Notes: generated by a model not told the origin, from the sequence alone. A stretch of DNA of 64,000 nucleotides from an uncultured Clostridium sp. (GCA_900553695.1 USEM01000006.1:1-64000); one strand, 5' to 3'; positions 14,820 through 24,971 are shown, numbered from the stretch's first letter. Numbers and translations: made by a program.

Positions 14820-17105
14820 TTATTCATTATTTACAGTCTCAGCAGTTTTGTTTGCTTCCACTAGCTTTTGTCCTGCTTCTTTCATTGTTTCTAATGCTGG
14901 CTTAGACATTTTTAATTCTTGCCATCTATCTTCTGTTATAAGTGTTTTTCTTGGTTTACTTCCCTCATATCCTGAAATTAAACCTCTTGCTTCCATTTGG
15001 TCTATTATTCTTCCTGCTCTTGTATATCCTATTTTAAATCTTCTTTGTAAGCCAGATGCTGAAATTTGTCCCATATTAACTGCCATATCTATTGCGTCCA
15101 TTAGGAATTCATCTGTTTCGTCATCTTCATCGCTATCCAATTCTTGGTCTGTTGAATTTGCTTTTTCAATTTTTTCCATAATATCATCACTGTATACTGG
15201 ACCGCCATTGTTCTTTAAGAATGTTACTATTTTTTCTACCTCTCCATCTGAAACATATGCACCCTGAATTCTCTGTGGTTTAATTGTTCCTGATGGATAG
15301 AATAACATATCTCCTTTTCCAAGTAGTTTTTCAGCACCTATTGAGTCTATTATTGTTCTTGAATCTACACCTGATGTAACTGCAAATGCAATTCTACTTG
15401 CGATATTTGCCTTAATTACACCTGTAATTACATCAACAGATGGTCTTTGTGTGGCTATTACTAAGTGCATTCCTGCTGCTCTTGCCATTTGTGCTAATCT
15501 ACAAATTGCATCTTCAACATCTTTTGCTGCTACCATCATTAAATCGGCAAGCTCATCTATTATAATTACTATTTGTGGAAGTTTTTCTTCTACTCCTTCT
15601 GCTTCTAGTGCTTCGTTATATCCTGATATATCTCTTACATTTTTTTCTGCAAATAAATGATATCTATTTACCATTTCTTGTACTGCCCATTGAAGTGCTC
15701 CAGCTGCTTTTTTAGGGTCTGTAACAACTGGAATAAGTAAGTGTGGTATTCCGTTATATACTGAAAGTTCAACTACCTTAGGGTCTACCATTACAAGTTT
15801 TACTTCGCTTGGTTTTGCTTTGTATATAATACTTGTAATAATTGTGTTAATACATACACTCTTTCCAGAACCTGTACTACCTGCAATTAAAACGTGTGGC
15901 ATTTTTGCAATGTCTGCTACTATTGTTTCTCCTGCTGCATCACGTCCAACTGCGAATGCTAATTTTGATTTAGCTTCTTGGAATTTTTTATCTGCAATTA
16001 TATCTCTTAATGCTACCATATCTTTTTCTTTGTTTGGTATTTCTATACCTACTGCTTGTTTACCTGGTATTGGTGCTTCAATTCTTATGCTTTCAGCAGC
16101 TAGATTAAGTGCAATATCATCTGCTAGGTTTGCAATTTTGCTAACTCTAACGCCTTCTGCTGGTTTTAATTCATAACGTGTAATTGTTGGTCCAACAGAT
16201 ACATTTTCTACCTTTGCAACAACACCAAAACTATGCAATGTTCTTTGTAATTTACTTGCTGTATCTTTAATTGCCTTTTCACTATTTTTTGCAGTTGCTT
16301 TTCCTTCTTTTAAGAAATCTATTGGTGGAAATTCATAATTTTGGTCTTCAACTGTTAAAGTATGCTCTAGTGTAAGAACTTCCTTAGATTTATCCTCTTT
16401 TACCTCTTCTTGTTTCTTAAATAGTCCATTTTCACTAGCCATTTTTATATTTATTTGATTATCTAATACTTCTGCTTCTTGTCTTTCTAGCTCTTTTAAT
16501 TCTTTTTTGCTTTTTTGTTTTTCTTTAAATTTTTCCACACTATTTTTAAAGTTTGATATTTTTGGTTCTTGTGGCTCCTCTTCATATTCTTTAACAATGC
16601 TTGGTTTTACTTTTGCTCTTGTTTCTTTCTTCTCTAAGTTTCTTTCTTTTCTTTCTTCAACAATCTCTTTAACTTTTTCTGCAGGTTTTATTCCATACAT
16701 AAATACTGAAAGAATAGCTACAACACCAACAGATACAATTACTGTACTTGCTTTTCCCATAAGGTTTACAAAGTAATCTGTAAAAGCTTTTCCTATACTT
16801 CCTGTGTTCCCACCAATTACTGTAATTATTGTAGATATTGCAATAACTAGTGCTAAGTATTGTAGAACTTTTATTGTTACTGTTCTTTTATCTTGCTCAC
16901 ACGCTAAATCTACTGCTGAAGCAAATATAGCAATTGGGATAAAATATTGTATCCAGCCTATTAATTTTTCTAGTTCTGGTATAATGTTTTCTCCAATATA
17001 ACCTGGTTTTCCATATATTAAAAATCCTAATACTATACTTACTATAAATAGTAATATTACTTGTATATCTAAGCTTTTTGGTTGTTTTTTCTTTCTTCTT
17101 CCCAT
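14820..17105 (-). CDS. ftsK: FtsK/SpoIIIE-type DNA translocase
   Basis: A 761-residue membrane-anchored motor that pumps DNA through the division or sporulation septum. Four hydrophobic helices lie at about residues 12-30, 50-70, 80-105 and 118-140. A charged, coiled linker follows (about 145-260). The motor domain contains the Walker [14 protein letters not shown] near residue 410 and Walker [14 protein letters not shown] near 515, then [22 protein letters not shown]. The C-terminal gamma winged helix (residues 690-750; [19 protein letters not shown]) recognises orienting DNA sequences. In a spore former it may perform SpoIIIE work. It is downstream of the coiled-coil gene at 17165, and no zero-frame CGG occurs. 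Confidence 0.96.
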   Translation of the reverse strand: MGRRKKKQPKSLDIQVILLFIVSIVLGFLIYGKPGYIGENIIPELEKLIGWIQYFIPIAIFASAVDLACEQDKRTVTIKVLQYLALVIAISTIITVIGGNTGSIGKAFTDYFVNLMGKASTVIVSVGVVAILSVFMYGIKPAEKVKEIVEERKERNLEKKETRAKVKPSIVKEYEEEPQEPKISNFKNSVEKFKEKQKSKKELKELERQEAEVLDNQINIKMASENGLFKKQEEVKEDKSKEVLTLEHTLTVEDQNYEFPPIDFLKEGKATAKNSEKAIKDTASKLQRTLHSFGVVAKVENVSVGPTITRYELKPAEGVRVSKIANLADDIALNLAAESIRIEAPIPGKQAVGIEIPNKEKDMVALRDIIADKKFQEAKSKLAFAVGRDAAGETIVADIAKMPHVLIAGSTGSGKSVCINTIITSIIYKAKPSEVKLVMVDPKVVELSVYNGIPHLLIPVVTDPKKAAGALQWAVQEMVNRYHLFAEKNVRDISGYNEALEAEGVEEKLPQIVIIIDELADLMMVAAKDVEDAICRLAQMARAAGMHLVIATQRPSVDVITGVIKANIASRIAFAVTSGVDSRTIIDSIGAEKLLGKGDMLFYPSGTIKPQRIQGAYVSDGEVEKIVTFLKNNGGPVYSDDIMEKIEKANSTDQELDSDEDDETDEFLMDAIDMAVNMGQISASGLQRRFKIGYTRAGRIIDQMEARGLISGYEGSKPRKTLITEDRWQELKMSKPALETMKEAGQKLVEANKTAETVNNE

Positions 17106-17164
17106 AAATCAGTACCCCTCTATTTAATAAAAAGCCAGAACAATACTTCTGACTTTCCTTTTGT

Positions 17165-17623
17165 TTATTTTAACTCATTTCTATTTTGTTCTACTGTTCT
17201 TAAAGCTTCGTTAATAGAATCGTTTATTGTATGTATTGCATTTTCTAGGTTTTCTAATATTCCATCTGCATAGTCTTTTGTGCCTTTTGTAATCTCTCTA
17301 GACATTTCGTTTGCAGTTTCTATTATTTCAGCTTTTTGTTCATATGCTTTTCTTGTAATTTCATGTTCGTCTATCATTGATATTATTCTATTTTCAGCTT
17401 CTCTAACTATATCATCAGCTTCCTTTTGAGCTTCTTGCAAGATACGTCCTCTTTCTTCTTTTATCCATTTTGCTTGTTTTAACTCATCTGGAAGTTTTAA
17501 TCTTACATCCTTTATAATTTCCAATACTTCTTCTTTGTCTACTATTGCTTTCTCTGTAAAAGGTATTGATTTACTCTTTTCTAATATATCCTCTAATGTT
17601 TCTAATAATGTAAAAATCTCCAT
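17165..17623 (-). CDS. Coiled-coil protein of the V-ATPase subunit H/DivIVA-like type
   Basis: A 152-residue soluble protein from the ATG at 17623, placed after AAAGGAG. The N-terminus MEIFTLLETLEDILEKSKSI and the VDKEEVLEIIKDVR and LPDELKQAKWIKEER blocks match a conserved clostridial family often labelled simply 'ATPase' and found beside rsmD. Residues 60-150 are a long charged coiled coil with few hydrophobics. I see no nucleotide-binding motif. Its role is unknown. It starts 5 bp after the rsmD stop, so both are co-transcribed. Confidence 0.75.
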   Translation of the reverse strand: MEIFTLLETLEDILEKSKSIPFTEKAIVDKEEVLEIIKDVRLKLPDELKQAKWIKEERGRILQEAQKEADDIVREAENRIISMIDEHEITRKAYEQKAEIIETANEMSREITKGTKDYADGILENLENAIHTINDSINEALRTVEQNRNELK

Positions 17624-17627
17624 GATT

Positions 17628-18182
17628 TTACTCCTTTCGAATAAATATGAGTATCGCACGCCCATATTTCCTTTTATCAAAAATCTTGATATTTTTGGTA
17701 TTTATTGTTTCATCTTTTTTGTTGTCATCTGTTTCTACTATAATAATTCCATCTTTTGATAATAAGTTTAGGTTTATAATTTCTTCTATTGCCTTATTTG
17801 CGAAATCTGTTTTATAAGGTGGGTCTAAATAAATAATATCAAATTGTTTATTCTCTTTTCCTAGTTGTTTTAGTGCTAAGCTATAATCTTTATTAATTAC
17901 AGTTGCTTTATCTTTACTTCTAGTGTTTTCAATATTTGTTTTGATAATTTTTACAGCATCAATTGAATTATCGCAAAACGTAGCAGATTTTGCTCCTCTA
18001 CTAATTGCCTCAATTCCTATTGCACCACTGCCCGCAAATAAATCTAAAACATCTTTATCTGCAATATCAAACTGTATTATATTAAATAAAGCTTCCTTTA
18101 CTCTGTCTAAGGTAGGTCTTGTGTTCATTCCTTCTAATGATACTAGTTTCTTACCTCTCGCATTTCCACTAATTACCCTCAT
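17628..18182 (-). CDS. rsmD: 16S rRNA (guanine966-N2)-methyltransferase RsmD
   Basis: A 184-residue SAM-dependent methyltransferase acting on G966 of 16S rRNA. The start is the ATG at 18182 with GAGGAATTTT upstream; an ATG four codons earlier overlaps this site. Motifs: MRVISGNARGKKL at the N-terminus, RPTLDRVKEALFNI near 27, SAM-binding DLFAGSGAIGIEAISRGA near 50, and catalytic DPPY near 125. It heads a small operon with the coiled-coil gene, then ftsK. Confidence 0.95.
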   Translation of the reverse strand: MRVISGNARGKKLVSLEGMNTRPTLDRVKEALFNIIQFDIADKDVLDLFAGSGAIGIEAISRGAKSATFCDNSIDAVKIIKTNIENTRSKDKATVINKDYSLALKQLGKENKQFDIIYLDPPYKTDFANKAIEEIINLNLLSKDGIIIVETDDNKKDETINTKNIKIFDKRKYGRAILIFIRKE

Positions 18183-18328
18183 AAAATTCCTCAAATATTT
18201 TGTCTACTTATATTTTATTCGTTTTTTTAGATAAGTCAAGAGTATTAATCAAAATGTAATATTAATTTAATATTCTTGTAATAATTCTGTTATATTATAC
18301 CTTATTTTGTAATATTTATCAATAGTTA

Positions 18329-18345
18329 GGCTCAAAATTTTCTAA
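18329..18345. repeat. 17-bp direct repeat, distal copy bounding the ABC-F insertion
   Basis: GGCTCAAAATTTTCTAA, identical to 20204-20220. Together the copies bracket about 1.86 kb holding only the ABC-F gene and its leader. Confidence 0.75.
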
Positions 18346-18413
18346 AAGAGCAGAAAATTATTCAAAATTTCAAGCACGTTCTTTGTATCCTCATCTCTAC
18401 TGTATATATCTCT

Positions 18414-19897
18414 CTAAATATTTTTTTCTTCTTTACCAAGTTCAATTACTTTTGTTGCAATTTTGTTAATAAAAACATCATCATGTTCGATAAACAACAT
18501 TGTTGGCTGATACTTTATTATCATATTTTCAATTTGTTCACGTGATTGAATGTCTAAATAATTTAGTGGTTCATCCCAAATATAAATTTCAGAATCATCT
18601 GTAATGCTTCTTGCTATCATTACTTTTTTCTTTTGTCCTTCACTTAAATCTGCTAAATCCTTCTCTAATTTATCTTTGTCTACTCCCAATTTTTGTAGCA
18701 TTGCCCTAAAAATGCCTTCATCTACGCTGTTCTTTCTTGCATATTCAGAAATTGTTCCTTTAACTTCCTCAGTTGTCTGTGATACATAGGAAATCTTTAT
18801 TTTTGGCATAATCTTAAGTGCATTATTATTTGGAATGTGTTCGCCAATAATTAGTTTTAGGATACTTGATTTGCCACTTCCATTTTTCCCTTTTATTGCA
18901 ACTCTATCTCCAACATCCACGTGAAAGCTCACATTATCAAATATTATTTTTTTGCCATAAAATATTGATAAATTTTGAGCTAATATAAGATTTCGTCTTG
19001 AAGGTGTGAGTGGCTTCATTTGTAAATCAGGATTATTATCTACATCAATTAACAAGTTGGATTTTTCCTCTATTTTTTTGTCTCTCCTGTTCTCTAAAAC
19101 CTTTGCCCTTTTCATCATTTTAGCTGCTTGATGTCCCACATGTCCTTTGTGTCCACTGCACCTTTTTTACTTTTTTCTACAGCGTTTGACCAGTCAGCTG
19201 TTTGCTTTGCTGTTTTATCAAGTTTCATGATATCCTTTCTTAATCTTTCATTTTGCTCAATTTCATTATTATCTTTATTAGTTTTATTAAAATTCCATGA
19301 ATCATAATTTCCCTGTTCTAGTGTTATGTTTTGTCTTCCAATATATAATATGTGGTCAACAACCTCATTTAATATTTTTCTATCATGAGATACTAATATA
19401 AACCCTTTCTTTTTCTTTAGATAACTACTTAAAGTTTCTTTACTTTTTTCATCAATATGATTTGTGGGCTCATCAATTAGTAAAAATTTATTTTCTTTCA
19501 GAAAAGCACAAATCAATAGAAACTTGACTTTTTCCCCACCGCTTAATGAACTAAACTTTCTGTATAAAATATCTGCATCCATTTGTATTAAATTTAATTC
19601 TTTAAACACTTTCCATTCTTCTAAGTTTGGAATAATATCATATGCTATATCCATTGTCATAACATCTTCATCTTTAATTTCAAATGGAAAGTACTCAAAT
19701 TCCACATTTTTTCCAATAGCATTATTACTTTCATATTCTCCAAGAAGTAGTTTTAAAAGGGTAGTTTTTCCGCTTCCATTTCTACCAATAAGTCCAAGTT
19801 TCCAATCCGTATCCAATGTTAAATTTACATTTTTAAAAATATAATCAGTTTGACCTGGATGTCTAAAACTTAAATTTGTGATTTGTATCTGTGACAT
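18414..19897 (-). pseudogene. ABC-F ribosome-protection protein (Lsa/Vga-like), frameshifted
   Basis: Two nucleotide-binding domains in one protein. NBD1 has GRNGSGKTTLLKLL, LSGGEKVKFLL and LLIDEPTNHID. NBD2 has GKNGSGKSSILKLI, LSEGQKKKVMIARS and IYIWDEPLNYLD. Such proteins bind the ribosomal E site and dislodge antibiotics of the lincosamide/streptogramin/pleuromutilin classes. The frame breaks at about 19149-19152 in the linker between the NBDs: GTGGACACAAAGG would need loss of an AC dinucleotide (or a -1 shift) to read KGHVGHQAAKMMKRAK. This is not a CGG site and looks like true decay. A 29-codon leader precedes it, and 17-bp repeats flank it, suggesting acquisition. Confidence 0.8.
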
Positions 19898-19973
19898 AAA
19901 TAGCTTTCACTCCAATCTATAATTCTAATATTTCATATCTTGTGCATTAATAATTTTGCCTTGATGTAAAATT

Positions 19974-20063
19974 TCATATTAGCTTGCTGATTTGAATATG
20001 TATATAACTCTCCATGTTCAACAGGTGAACCGACCTTTTGGGGGTTAGTGATATTAATTTCAT
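19974..20063 (-). CDS. 29-residue leader peptide of the ABC-F gene
   Basis: ATG 20063 is preceded by GAGGAAAAAGAA and the frame ends with TGA at 19974. The peptide begins MKLISLTPKRSVHLLNMESY. It lies 76 bp upstream of the ABC-F start. Resistance ABC-F genes are often induced by antibiotic-stalled translation of a short leader frame, so an attenuation role is likely. The leader DNA contains local inverted sequences around GGTTCACCTG. Confidence 0.55.
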   Translation of the reverse strand: MKLISLTPKRSVHLLNMESYIHIQISKLI

Positions 20064-20117
20064 TTCTTTTTCCTCGTTTGAAGTTAATACTCTTTTATTA
20101 CATAAACTTATATAAAA

Positions 20118-20160
20118 AATTAGGTTACATTGATTAAAATTTAGACAATGTAACCTAATT
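20118..20160 (-). terminator. Strong hairpin between upp and the ABC-F leader
   Basis: AATTAGGTTACATTG and CAATGTAACCTAATT form a perfect 15-bp stem around a 13-base loop, with TTTTTTAT on the minus-strand exit. It would end upp transcription or act in the ABC-F leader. Confidence 0.75.
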
Positions 20161-20203
20161 CAGGTGGTTCAAAGATTATTTTCCTGAATATTTTAAGTAA
20201 CTT

Positions 20204-20220
20204 GGCTCAAAATTTTCTAA
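20204..20220. repeat. 17-bp direct repeat, copy beside upp
   Basis: Identical to 18329-18345 and placed one base after the upp stop codon. A duplicated target or att-like core is the simplest reading. Confidence 0.75.
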
Positions 20221-20221
20221 T

Positions 20222-20848
20222 CTATTTTGTTCCGAAGATTCTGTCTCCAGCATCTCCTAATCCTGGTAATATGTATGCTTTTTCGTTTAGTTGTCTATCT
20301 ATTGCTGTGCAGTATATTTGTACATCTGGATGTTTTTCCTCTATTACCTTTATTCCTTCTGGTGCAGCTATTATGCATAAGAATTTTATTTTTGTTACTC
20401 CCTTTTCTTTTAGTAGTTCAATTGCATCTAGTCCTGAACCACCTGTTGCAAGCATTGGATCTAAAATTAGTACTTCCCTATTTTCTATTCCCTTTGGAAC
20501 TTTGAAGAAATATACATTTGGTTTAAATGTTTCTTCATCTCTGTACATTCCAATATGTCCTATTTTTGCGTTTGGCATCATATTTATTATACCATCTAGC
20601 ATTCCTGTTCCTGCTCTTAAAATTGGCACAAATGCATAGTTTTCTTCATTTATTTTTCTTGTTTTCATTTTTTCCATTGGTGTTTCAATTTCTGTTTCAT
20701 ACATTTTTGCATCTTTCATCGCTTCATAGCAAAGCATTTCTCCAAGTTCTGAAATTATCTCTCTAAATTCCTTTGTTCCTGTTTTTTTGTCTCTTAATAT
20801 TGCTAGTTTGTGTTCAATTAATGGGTGTTTTAGTTCAATTGCTTTCAT
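20222..20848 (-). CDS. upp: Uracil phosphoribosyltransferase
   Basis: Pyrimidine salvage enzyme that makes UMP from uracil and PRPP. It has 208 residues, the normal length. Motifs: the N-terminal HPLIEHKLAILRDKKT, FVPILRAGTGMLDG near 75, the PRPP-binding DPMLATGGSGLDAIELL near 130, and the C-terminal GLGDAGDRIFGTK. The start at 20848 has an AAGGAGG site. It follows argS by 13 bp, so they form an operon. Its 3' end adjoins the 17-bp repeat that bounds the ABC-F insertion. Confidence 0.97.
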   Translation of the reverse strand: MKAIELKHPLIEHKLAILRDKKTGTKEFREIISELGEMLCYEAMKDAKMYETEIETPMEKMKTRKINEENYAFVPILRAGTGMLDGIINMMPNAKIGHIGMYRDEETFKPNVYFFKVPKGIENREVLILDPMLATGGSGLDAIELLKEKGVTKIKFLCIIAAPEGIKVIEEKHPDVQIYCTAIDRQLNEKAYILPGLGDAGDRIFGTK

Positions 20849-20861
20849 TAAAATTTCCTCC

Positions 20862-22571
20862 TTACATTTTATTTGGCATTTCCATACCTAATAGCGTTAC
20901 GCCACTTTTTAATACTGTTCCTACTGCATATGTTAGTGCTAAACGTGCATCTTGAACAGTTTTATCTTCTGTTATTATTTTATGTTCATTATAGAATGTG
21001 CTAAAATTTTGTGCTACATCTATTAAGTATCTTGAAATAATTGATGGTTCGTTTTTATCTGCAGCTAATGTTACAAATTCATTAAATCTATATAACAGTT
21101 TTAGTGTTTCAACTGCTTCTTTTTCTTGAAGTTTGCTAAAATTAATATTCTCCAAATCAGGTACATATCCTGCTTTTTCTAGTAAACTTCTTGTACGAAC
21201 ATATATGTATTGAATGTATGGTCCAGTTTCTCCTTGGAAGTTAAGTAACATATCCCAGTCGAATATTTCATCTTTTATTCTGCTGTTTGATAAATCATTA
21301 AATATTATTGCTCCAACACCAACTTTTCTTGCTACTTCTCCTTTATCTTCTAAGCCTGAGTTTTTCTCGTCTATTATTTTTTCAACCTTTTGAATTGCTT
21401 CTTTTAATATGTCTTCTAGGAATACTGAGTTTCCTTTTCTTGAGCCTATTTTCTCTCCATCTTTATCTACAACTAAGCCAAATGGTACATGTTCGCATTT
21501 TCTTGCATATTCTGGGTATCCCATTAATTCAAGTACTTTGAATACTTGCTTAAAATGTAATCTTTGCTCATTTCCAACTACATAAATTGCTTTATCAAAG
21601 TCGTATTTATTTATTCTATCTTTTAATGATGCTAAATCTCTTGTTGCATAAATTGTTGTTCCTGCTGATGTAATTATTATGCATGGTGGCATATCATATT
21701 CAGATAAATCAACAACTTGTGCTCCTTCAGATTCTTTTAGTAAACCTTTTTCTCTTAGTTCATCTACAACTGCATCCATTTTATCATTGTAGTATGATTC
21801 TCCGTTATATGAATCAAATTTTGAGTTTAATAAATTGTATGTTTTTTGATAGTTCTCTAAACTTATTCTTCTTATCCATTTCCAAGTTTCTACTTCTTTT
21901 TCTTCTCCATCTTCTAGTCGTTTGAAGTATTCCCTTGCAAGTTCAGTAAGTTCTGGTTTTTCCTTTTCCTCTTGGCAAAATCTCACATAGATTTTTAAAA
22001 TTGCTTGAATTTCACTTTGTGAAAAGTCATATTCATCTTTCCACATATCATAACCTGCCATTACTTTACCAAATTGTAAGCCCCAGTCTCCTAAATAGTT
22101 TATTCCAACGCTGTTATATCCTAAGAAATTATATATTTTGTATAAAGCTCCTCCAATTACTGTAGAACGTAAATGTCCTATGTGGAATGGTTTTGCAATG
22201 TTTGGTGCTGAATAATCTATTACCACATTTTTGCCCATACCAATATTACTTGACCCATATTTTTCTTGCTTTTGAGCAACTTCTTTTAAAACAGTTTCTG
22301 CAAGTGATGCTTTATTTATATATATATTCAGATATCCACCAACAATTTCAATTTTTTCTATACTTCCATCATCAAGTTTTATTTCTTCTTTAATTTCGCT
22401 TGCAATTACTGGTGGTGCTTTTCTTAAACTCTTGGCTAATTTAAAGCATGGAAATGCATAATCCCCTAAATCGCTATTTGGTGGTATTTCTATATATGTT
22501 TTTAATTCTTCTTTATCAATATTTGTAACTTCAGATATTTTTTGTGCTATATTTTCTTTAAAGTCTATCAT
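20862..22571 (-). CDS. argS: Arginyl-tRNA synthetase
   Basis: A 569-residue class I synthetase that charges tRNA-Arg. The HIGH motif appears as APNIAKPFHIGHLRSTVIG near residue 120. The region near residue 360 reads KDGEKIGSRKGNSVFLED, a KMSK-like loop without canonical KMSKS, as in many ArgRS. The C-terminal DALR anticodon-binding domain spans about 455-569. It is followed by upp and preceded by pfk. The gene is of special interest here because CGG, a standard arginine codon, seems not to be used as arginine; the enzyme itself looks ordinary and contains no zero-frame CGG. Confidence 0.97.
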   Translation of the reverse strand: MIDFKENIAQKISEVTNIDKEELKTYIEIPPNSDLGDYAFPCFKLAKSLRKAPPVIASEIKEEIKLDDGSIEKIEIVGGYLNIYINKASLAETVLKEVAQKQEKYGSSNIGMGKNVVIDYSAPNIAKPFHIGHLRSTVIGGALYKIYNFLGYNSVGINYLGDWGLQFGKVMAGYDMWKDEYDFSQSEIQAILKIYVRFCQEEKEKPELTELAREYFKRLEDGEEKEVETWKWIRRISLENYQKTYNLLNSKFDSYNGESYYNDKMDAVVDELREKGLLKESEGAQVVDLSEYDMPPCIIITSAGTTIYATRDLASLKDRINKYDFDKAIYVVGNEQRLHFKQVFKVLELMGYPEYARKCEHVPFGLVVDKDGEKIGSRKGNSVFLEDILKEAIQKVEKIIDEKNSGLEDKGEVARKVGVGAIIFNDLSNSRIKDEIFDWDMLLNFQGETGPYIQYIYVRTRSLLEKAGYVPDLENINFSKLQEKEAVETLKLLYRFNEFVTLAADKNEPSIISRYLIDVAQNFSTFYNEHKIITEDKTVQDARLALTYAVGTVLKSGVTLLGMEMPNKM

Positions 22572-22587
22572 TTTGTTCTCCTTCCAA

Positions 22588-23724
22588 TTAATCTCCTACA
22601 CATATTCCTAAGTTTCTTGCTACCTTCATTAGGTCATCATCTGGTTGTATTGTTTTTATATTTGTGTTTGCTGTTCCACCTGATCTTGCACCTATTTCCT
22701 TGTTGTTACCTACTACTTCTTCTAGTGGTACATATCCAAGCTTTCCGCCTTGTAATGTTACTAACACATTAAATGTTCCTGCTAATGCAAGTTCCATTGC
22801 TTTGTATCCATATTTTGTTGATAATACTCTATCAAATGCAGTTGGTGTTCCACCTCTTTGTACATATCCTAAGGTTGTGTTTCTTGATGCAACTCCTGTT
22901 AAAGCTTCTATATCTTCTGCTACTTTTTCTCCAATTCCACCTAAACGTACGTTGTCTAGTCCTTTTCCGTCATCTAATGTTTTCTTAACTACCATTTCTC
23001 CATCTTTTGGTTTTGCACCTTCAGATACTACTACTATGCTAAACTTTTTACCTGCTGCTCTTCTTTGATTTATTTTTTCAACAACTTTGTTTATATCATA
23101 TGGAATTTCTGGAATTAAGGCTACATCTGCACCTCCTGCTATTGCAGATTCTAGTGCTATCCAACCTGCGTAACGTCCCATTACTTCAAGTACCATTACT
23201 CTGTGATGTGATTCTGCTGTTGAATGCAATCTATCTAATGCTTCTGTTGCAACTGATACAGCTGTATTATATCCAAATGTTATTTCACAATGTGCTACAT
23301 CATTATCTATTGTTTTTGGAACGCCAATTATATTTAATCCTTTTGTTGAAAAGTCTCTTGCAGATTTTTGTGTTCCATCTCCTCCTAATGTAAAAATGCA
23401 ATCAAATCCTGCTTTTCTTACATTTTCTATACATTCATCTGAAACATCTTTATATACTGTTTGTCCGTTTTCTTCAACCTTTAAATTGAAAAGGTTTGTG
23501 CTATTTGATGAACCAATTATTGTTCCACCTCTGTGTAATAATCCAGAAGCACTTCCATTTGATTCTAATTTAATATACTCATTTTTGTAAAGTCCTTTAT
23601 ATCCTTCAATATAGCCATAACATTCTACTCCGTTTGTTTCTGCTGTTTTTACTATTGCTCTTATAACAGCATTTAGTCCTGGGCAGTCGCCCCCATTTGT
23701 AATAATTGCAACTTTTTTAATCAT
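22588..23724 (-). CDS. pfkA: 6-phosphofructokinase
   Basis: Phosphorylates fructose 6-phosphate in glycolysis. It has 378 residues, longer than E. coli PfkA (320) and within the group III range. Motifs: ITNGGDCPGLNAVIR at the N-terminus, TLGGDGTQKSA near 105, VPKTIDNDV near 128, and MGRYAGWIALESA near 170. Gly in GGDGT indicates ATP rather than pyrophosphate as donor, while Lys in PKTIDND is the residue found in PPi and mixed enzymes. This G/K pair occurs in actinobacterial ATP-PFKs, so ATP use is likely but not certain. It lies 12 bp after the ABC permease and before argS. Confidence 0.93.
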   Translation of the reverse strand: MIKKVAIITNGGDCPGLNAVIRAIVKTAETNGVECYGYIEGYKGLYKNEYIKLESNGSASGLLHRGGTIIGSSNSTNLFNLKVEENGQTVYKDVSDECIENVRKAGFDCIFTLGGDGTQKSARDFSTKGLNIIGVPKTIDNDVAHCEITFGYNTAVSVATEALDRLHSTAESHHRVMVLEVMGRYAGWIALESAIAGGADVALIPEIPYDINKVVEKINQRRAAGKKFSIVVVSEGAKPKDGEMVVKKTLDDGKGLDNVRLGGIGEKVAEDIEALTGVASRNTTLGYVQRGGTPTAFDRVLSTKYGYKAMELALAGTFNVLVTLQGGKLGYVPLEEVVGNNKEIGARSGGTANTNIKTIQPDDDLMKVARNLGICVGD

Positions 23725-23735
23725 TTAAATCTCTC

Positions 23736-24968
23736 CTATTCTTTATTTTCTTTTGCCATTTTTATAGCATCTCTTAAGCTAAGTTTTGCACCTGTGTTTA
23801 AAATTGTTGATGAATATACTTTTATTGCTATCATCGCTACTAAAATTGTTGAAACAACTAATACTGCAATTGATATTAAAATTTCGCTAGTTGTTGCTGT
23901 GCCCATCATTATTCTAAGTGGCATACAAAATGGTGATGATATTGGAACAATTCCTGCAACTTTATTTAATTCACTGCTTGGGTTCATCATTGAGAAATAT
24001 GCTAAGTAAAAGCCTATTACAGCAATAAAGCTTACTGGACCATTTGCAGATTGCACATCTTCTGGTTTACTTACTGTTGCTCCTGTTAATGCAAAGAATA
24101 ATGAATATAGTCCATATCCTAAGCAGAAGTAAACTAAAGTTATAATAAATAGTGTTGGTGTTATTGCTGATACATCAAATATTGAATTTAACACTTCTGG
24201 GTCCATGCAAAATTTTGCTGAAACAAGTGCTACAACTATCATTAGTATTACTTGTATTAGTCCAACTATACCAATACCTATTGTTTTTCCAAGTACTATT
24301 GTTTTAGAATCTGTTGATGTAACAAGTGTTTCAATTATTTTAGATGTTTTTTCTGTTGTAATTGCTGTTGAAACTTGACCCGCACAGAAAAATACTGCAT
24401 AGAATAGTACTATTGATATCATCATCATTATAAATACATTTCCTTTTGCTGCATTTTCATCTGTTTCGACAAGGCTTGTTTCAAATTGTGGTTCTATTGC
24501 TTGTAACTGTTCTGGTGTTAAGTTTAATTTTGTAATTTGAACATTGCTATATAGGTTTGTAAATGTTGCAACTAGAGTTTGTGGAATTTCTCCATAGTTC
24601 ATCGCTGCACTTTCAACTATATATTCCATTTTAACATTAGCATTTTCACCTTTTGTAAATTTAATGCATGCATCGAAATCATTCTCAACCTTTTGTTTTA
24701 TTTCATCTTCGCTTAAATCTTCATTTAATACATTAAATTGGTATCCTAAATTAAGTTCATTTAAGTTTTCAATTTGTCTTTCAAATAAGTTCTCTGGGTC
24801 TAAGATTAATAAGTTCTCATTTCCATTTGCATCAAACTTCTGCATTATATTTGGTATGTTAAATGCAAGAACTATCATTAATAAAATTACTATTGTAGAA
24901 ATTACAAATGATTTTCTTTTTACCATTTCATTAATTGTAAATGATGTTACAACGCCTAGATTTCTCAT
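23736..24968 (-). CDS. ABC-2 type exporter permease (NatB/YhaP-like)
   Basis: A 410-residue membrane protein. One helix near residues 20-42 is followed by a large extracytoplasmic domain (about 45-180), then about five helices from residue 185 to 395. This is the arrangement of NatB-type permeases that export sodium or small amphiphiles. KTSKIIETLVTSTDSKTIVLGK after the second helix is the conserved cytoplasmic loop of the family. It starts 3 bp after its ATPase partner. The substrate is not predictable. Confidence 0.88.
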   Translation of the reverse strand: MRNLGVVTSFTINEMVKRKSFVISTIVILLMIVLAFNIPNIMQKFDANGNENLLILDPENLFERQIENLNELNLGYQFNVLNEDLSEDEIKQKVENDFDACIKFTKGENANVKMEYIVESAAMNYGEIPQTLVATFTNLYSNVQITKLNLTPEQLQAIEPQFETSLVETDENAAKGNVFIMMMISIVLFYAVFFCAGQVSTAITTEKTSKIIETLVTSTDSKTIVLGKTIGIGIVGLIQVILMIVVALVSAKFCMDPEVLNSIFDVSAITPTLFIITLVYFCLGYGLYSLFFALTGATVSKPEDVQSANGPVSFIAVIGFYLAYFSMMNPSSELNKVAGIVPISSPFCMPLRIMMGTATTSEILISIAVLVVSTILVAMIAIKVYSSTILNTGAKLSLRDAIKMAKENKE

Positions 24969-24971
24969 ATT

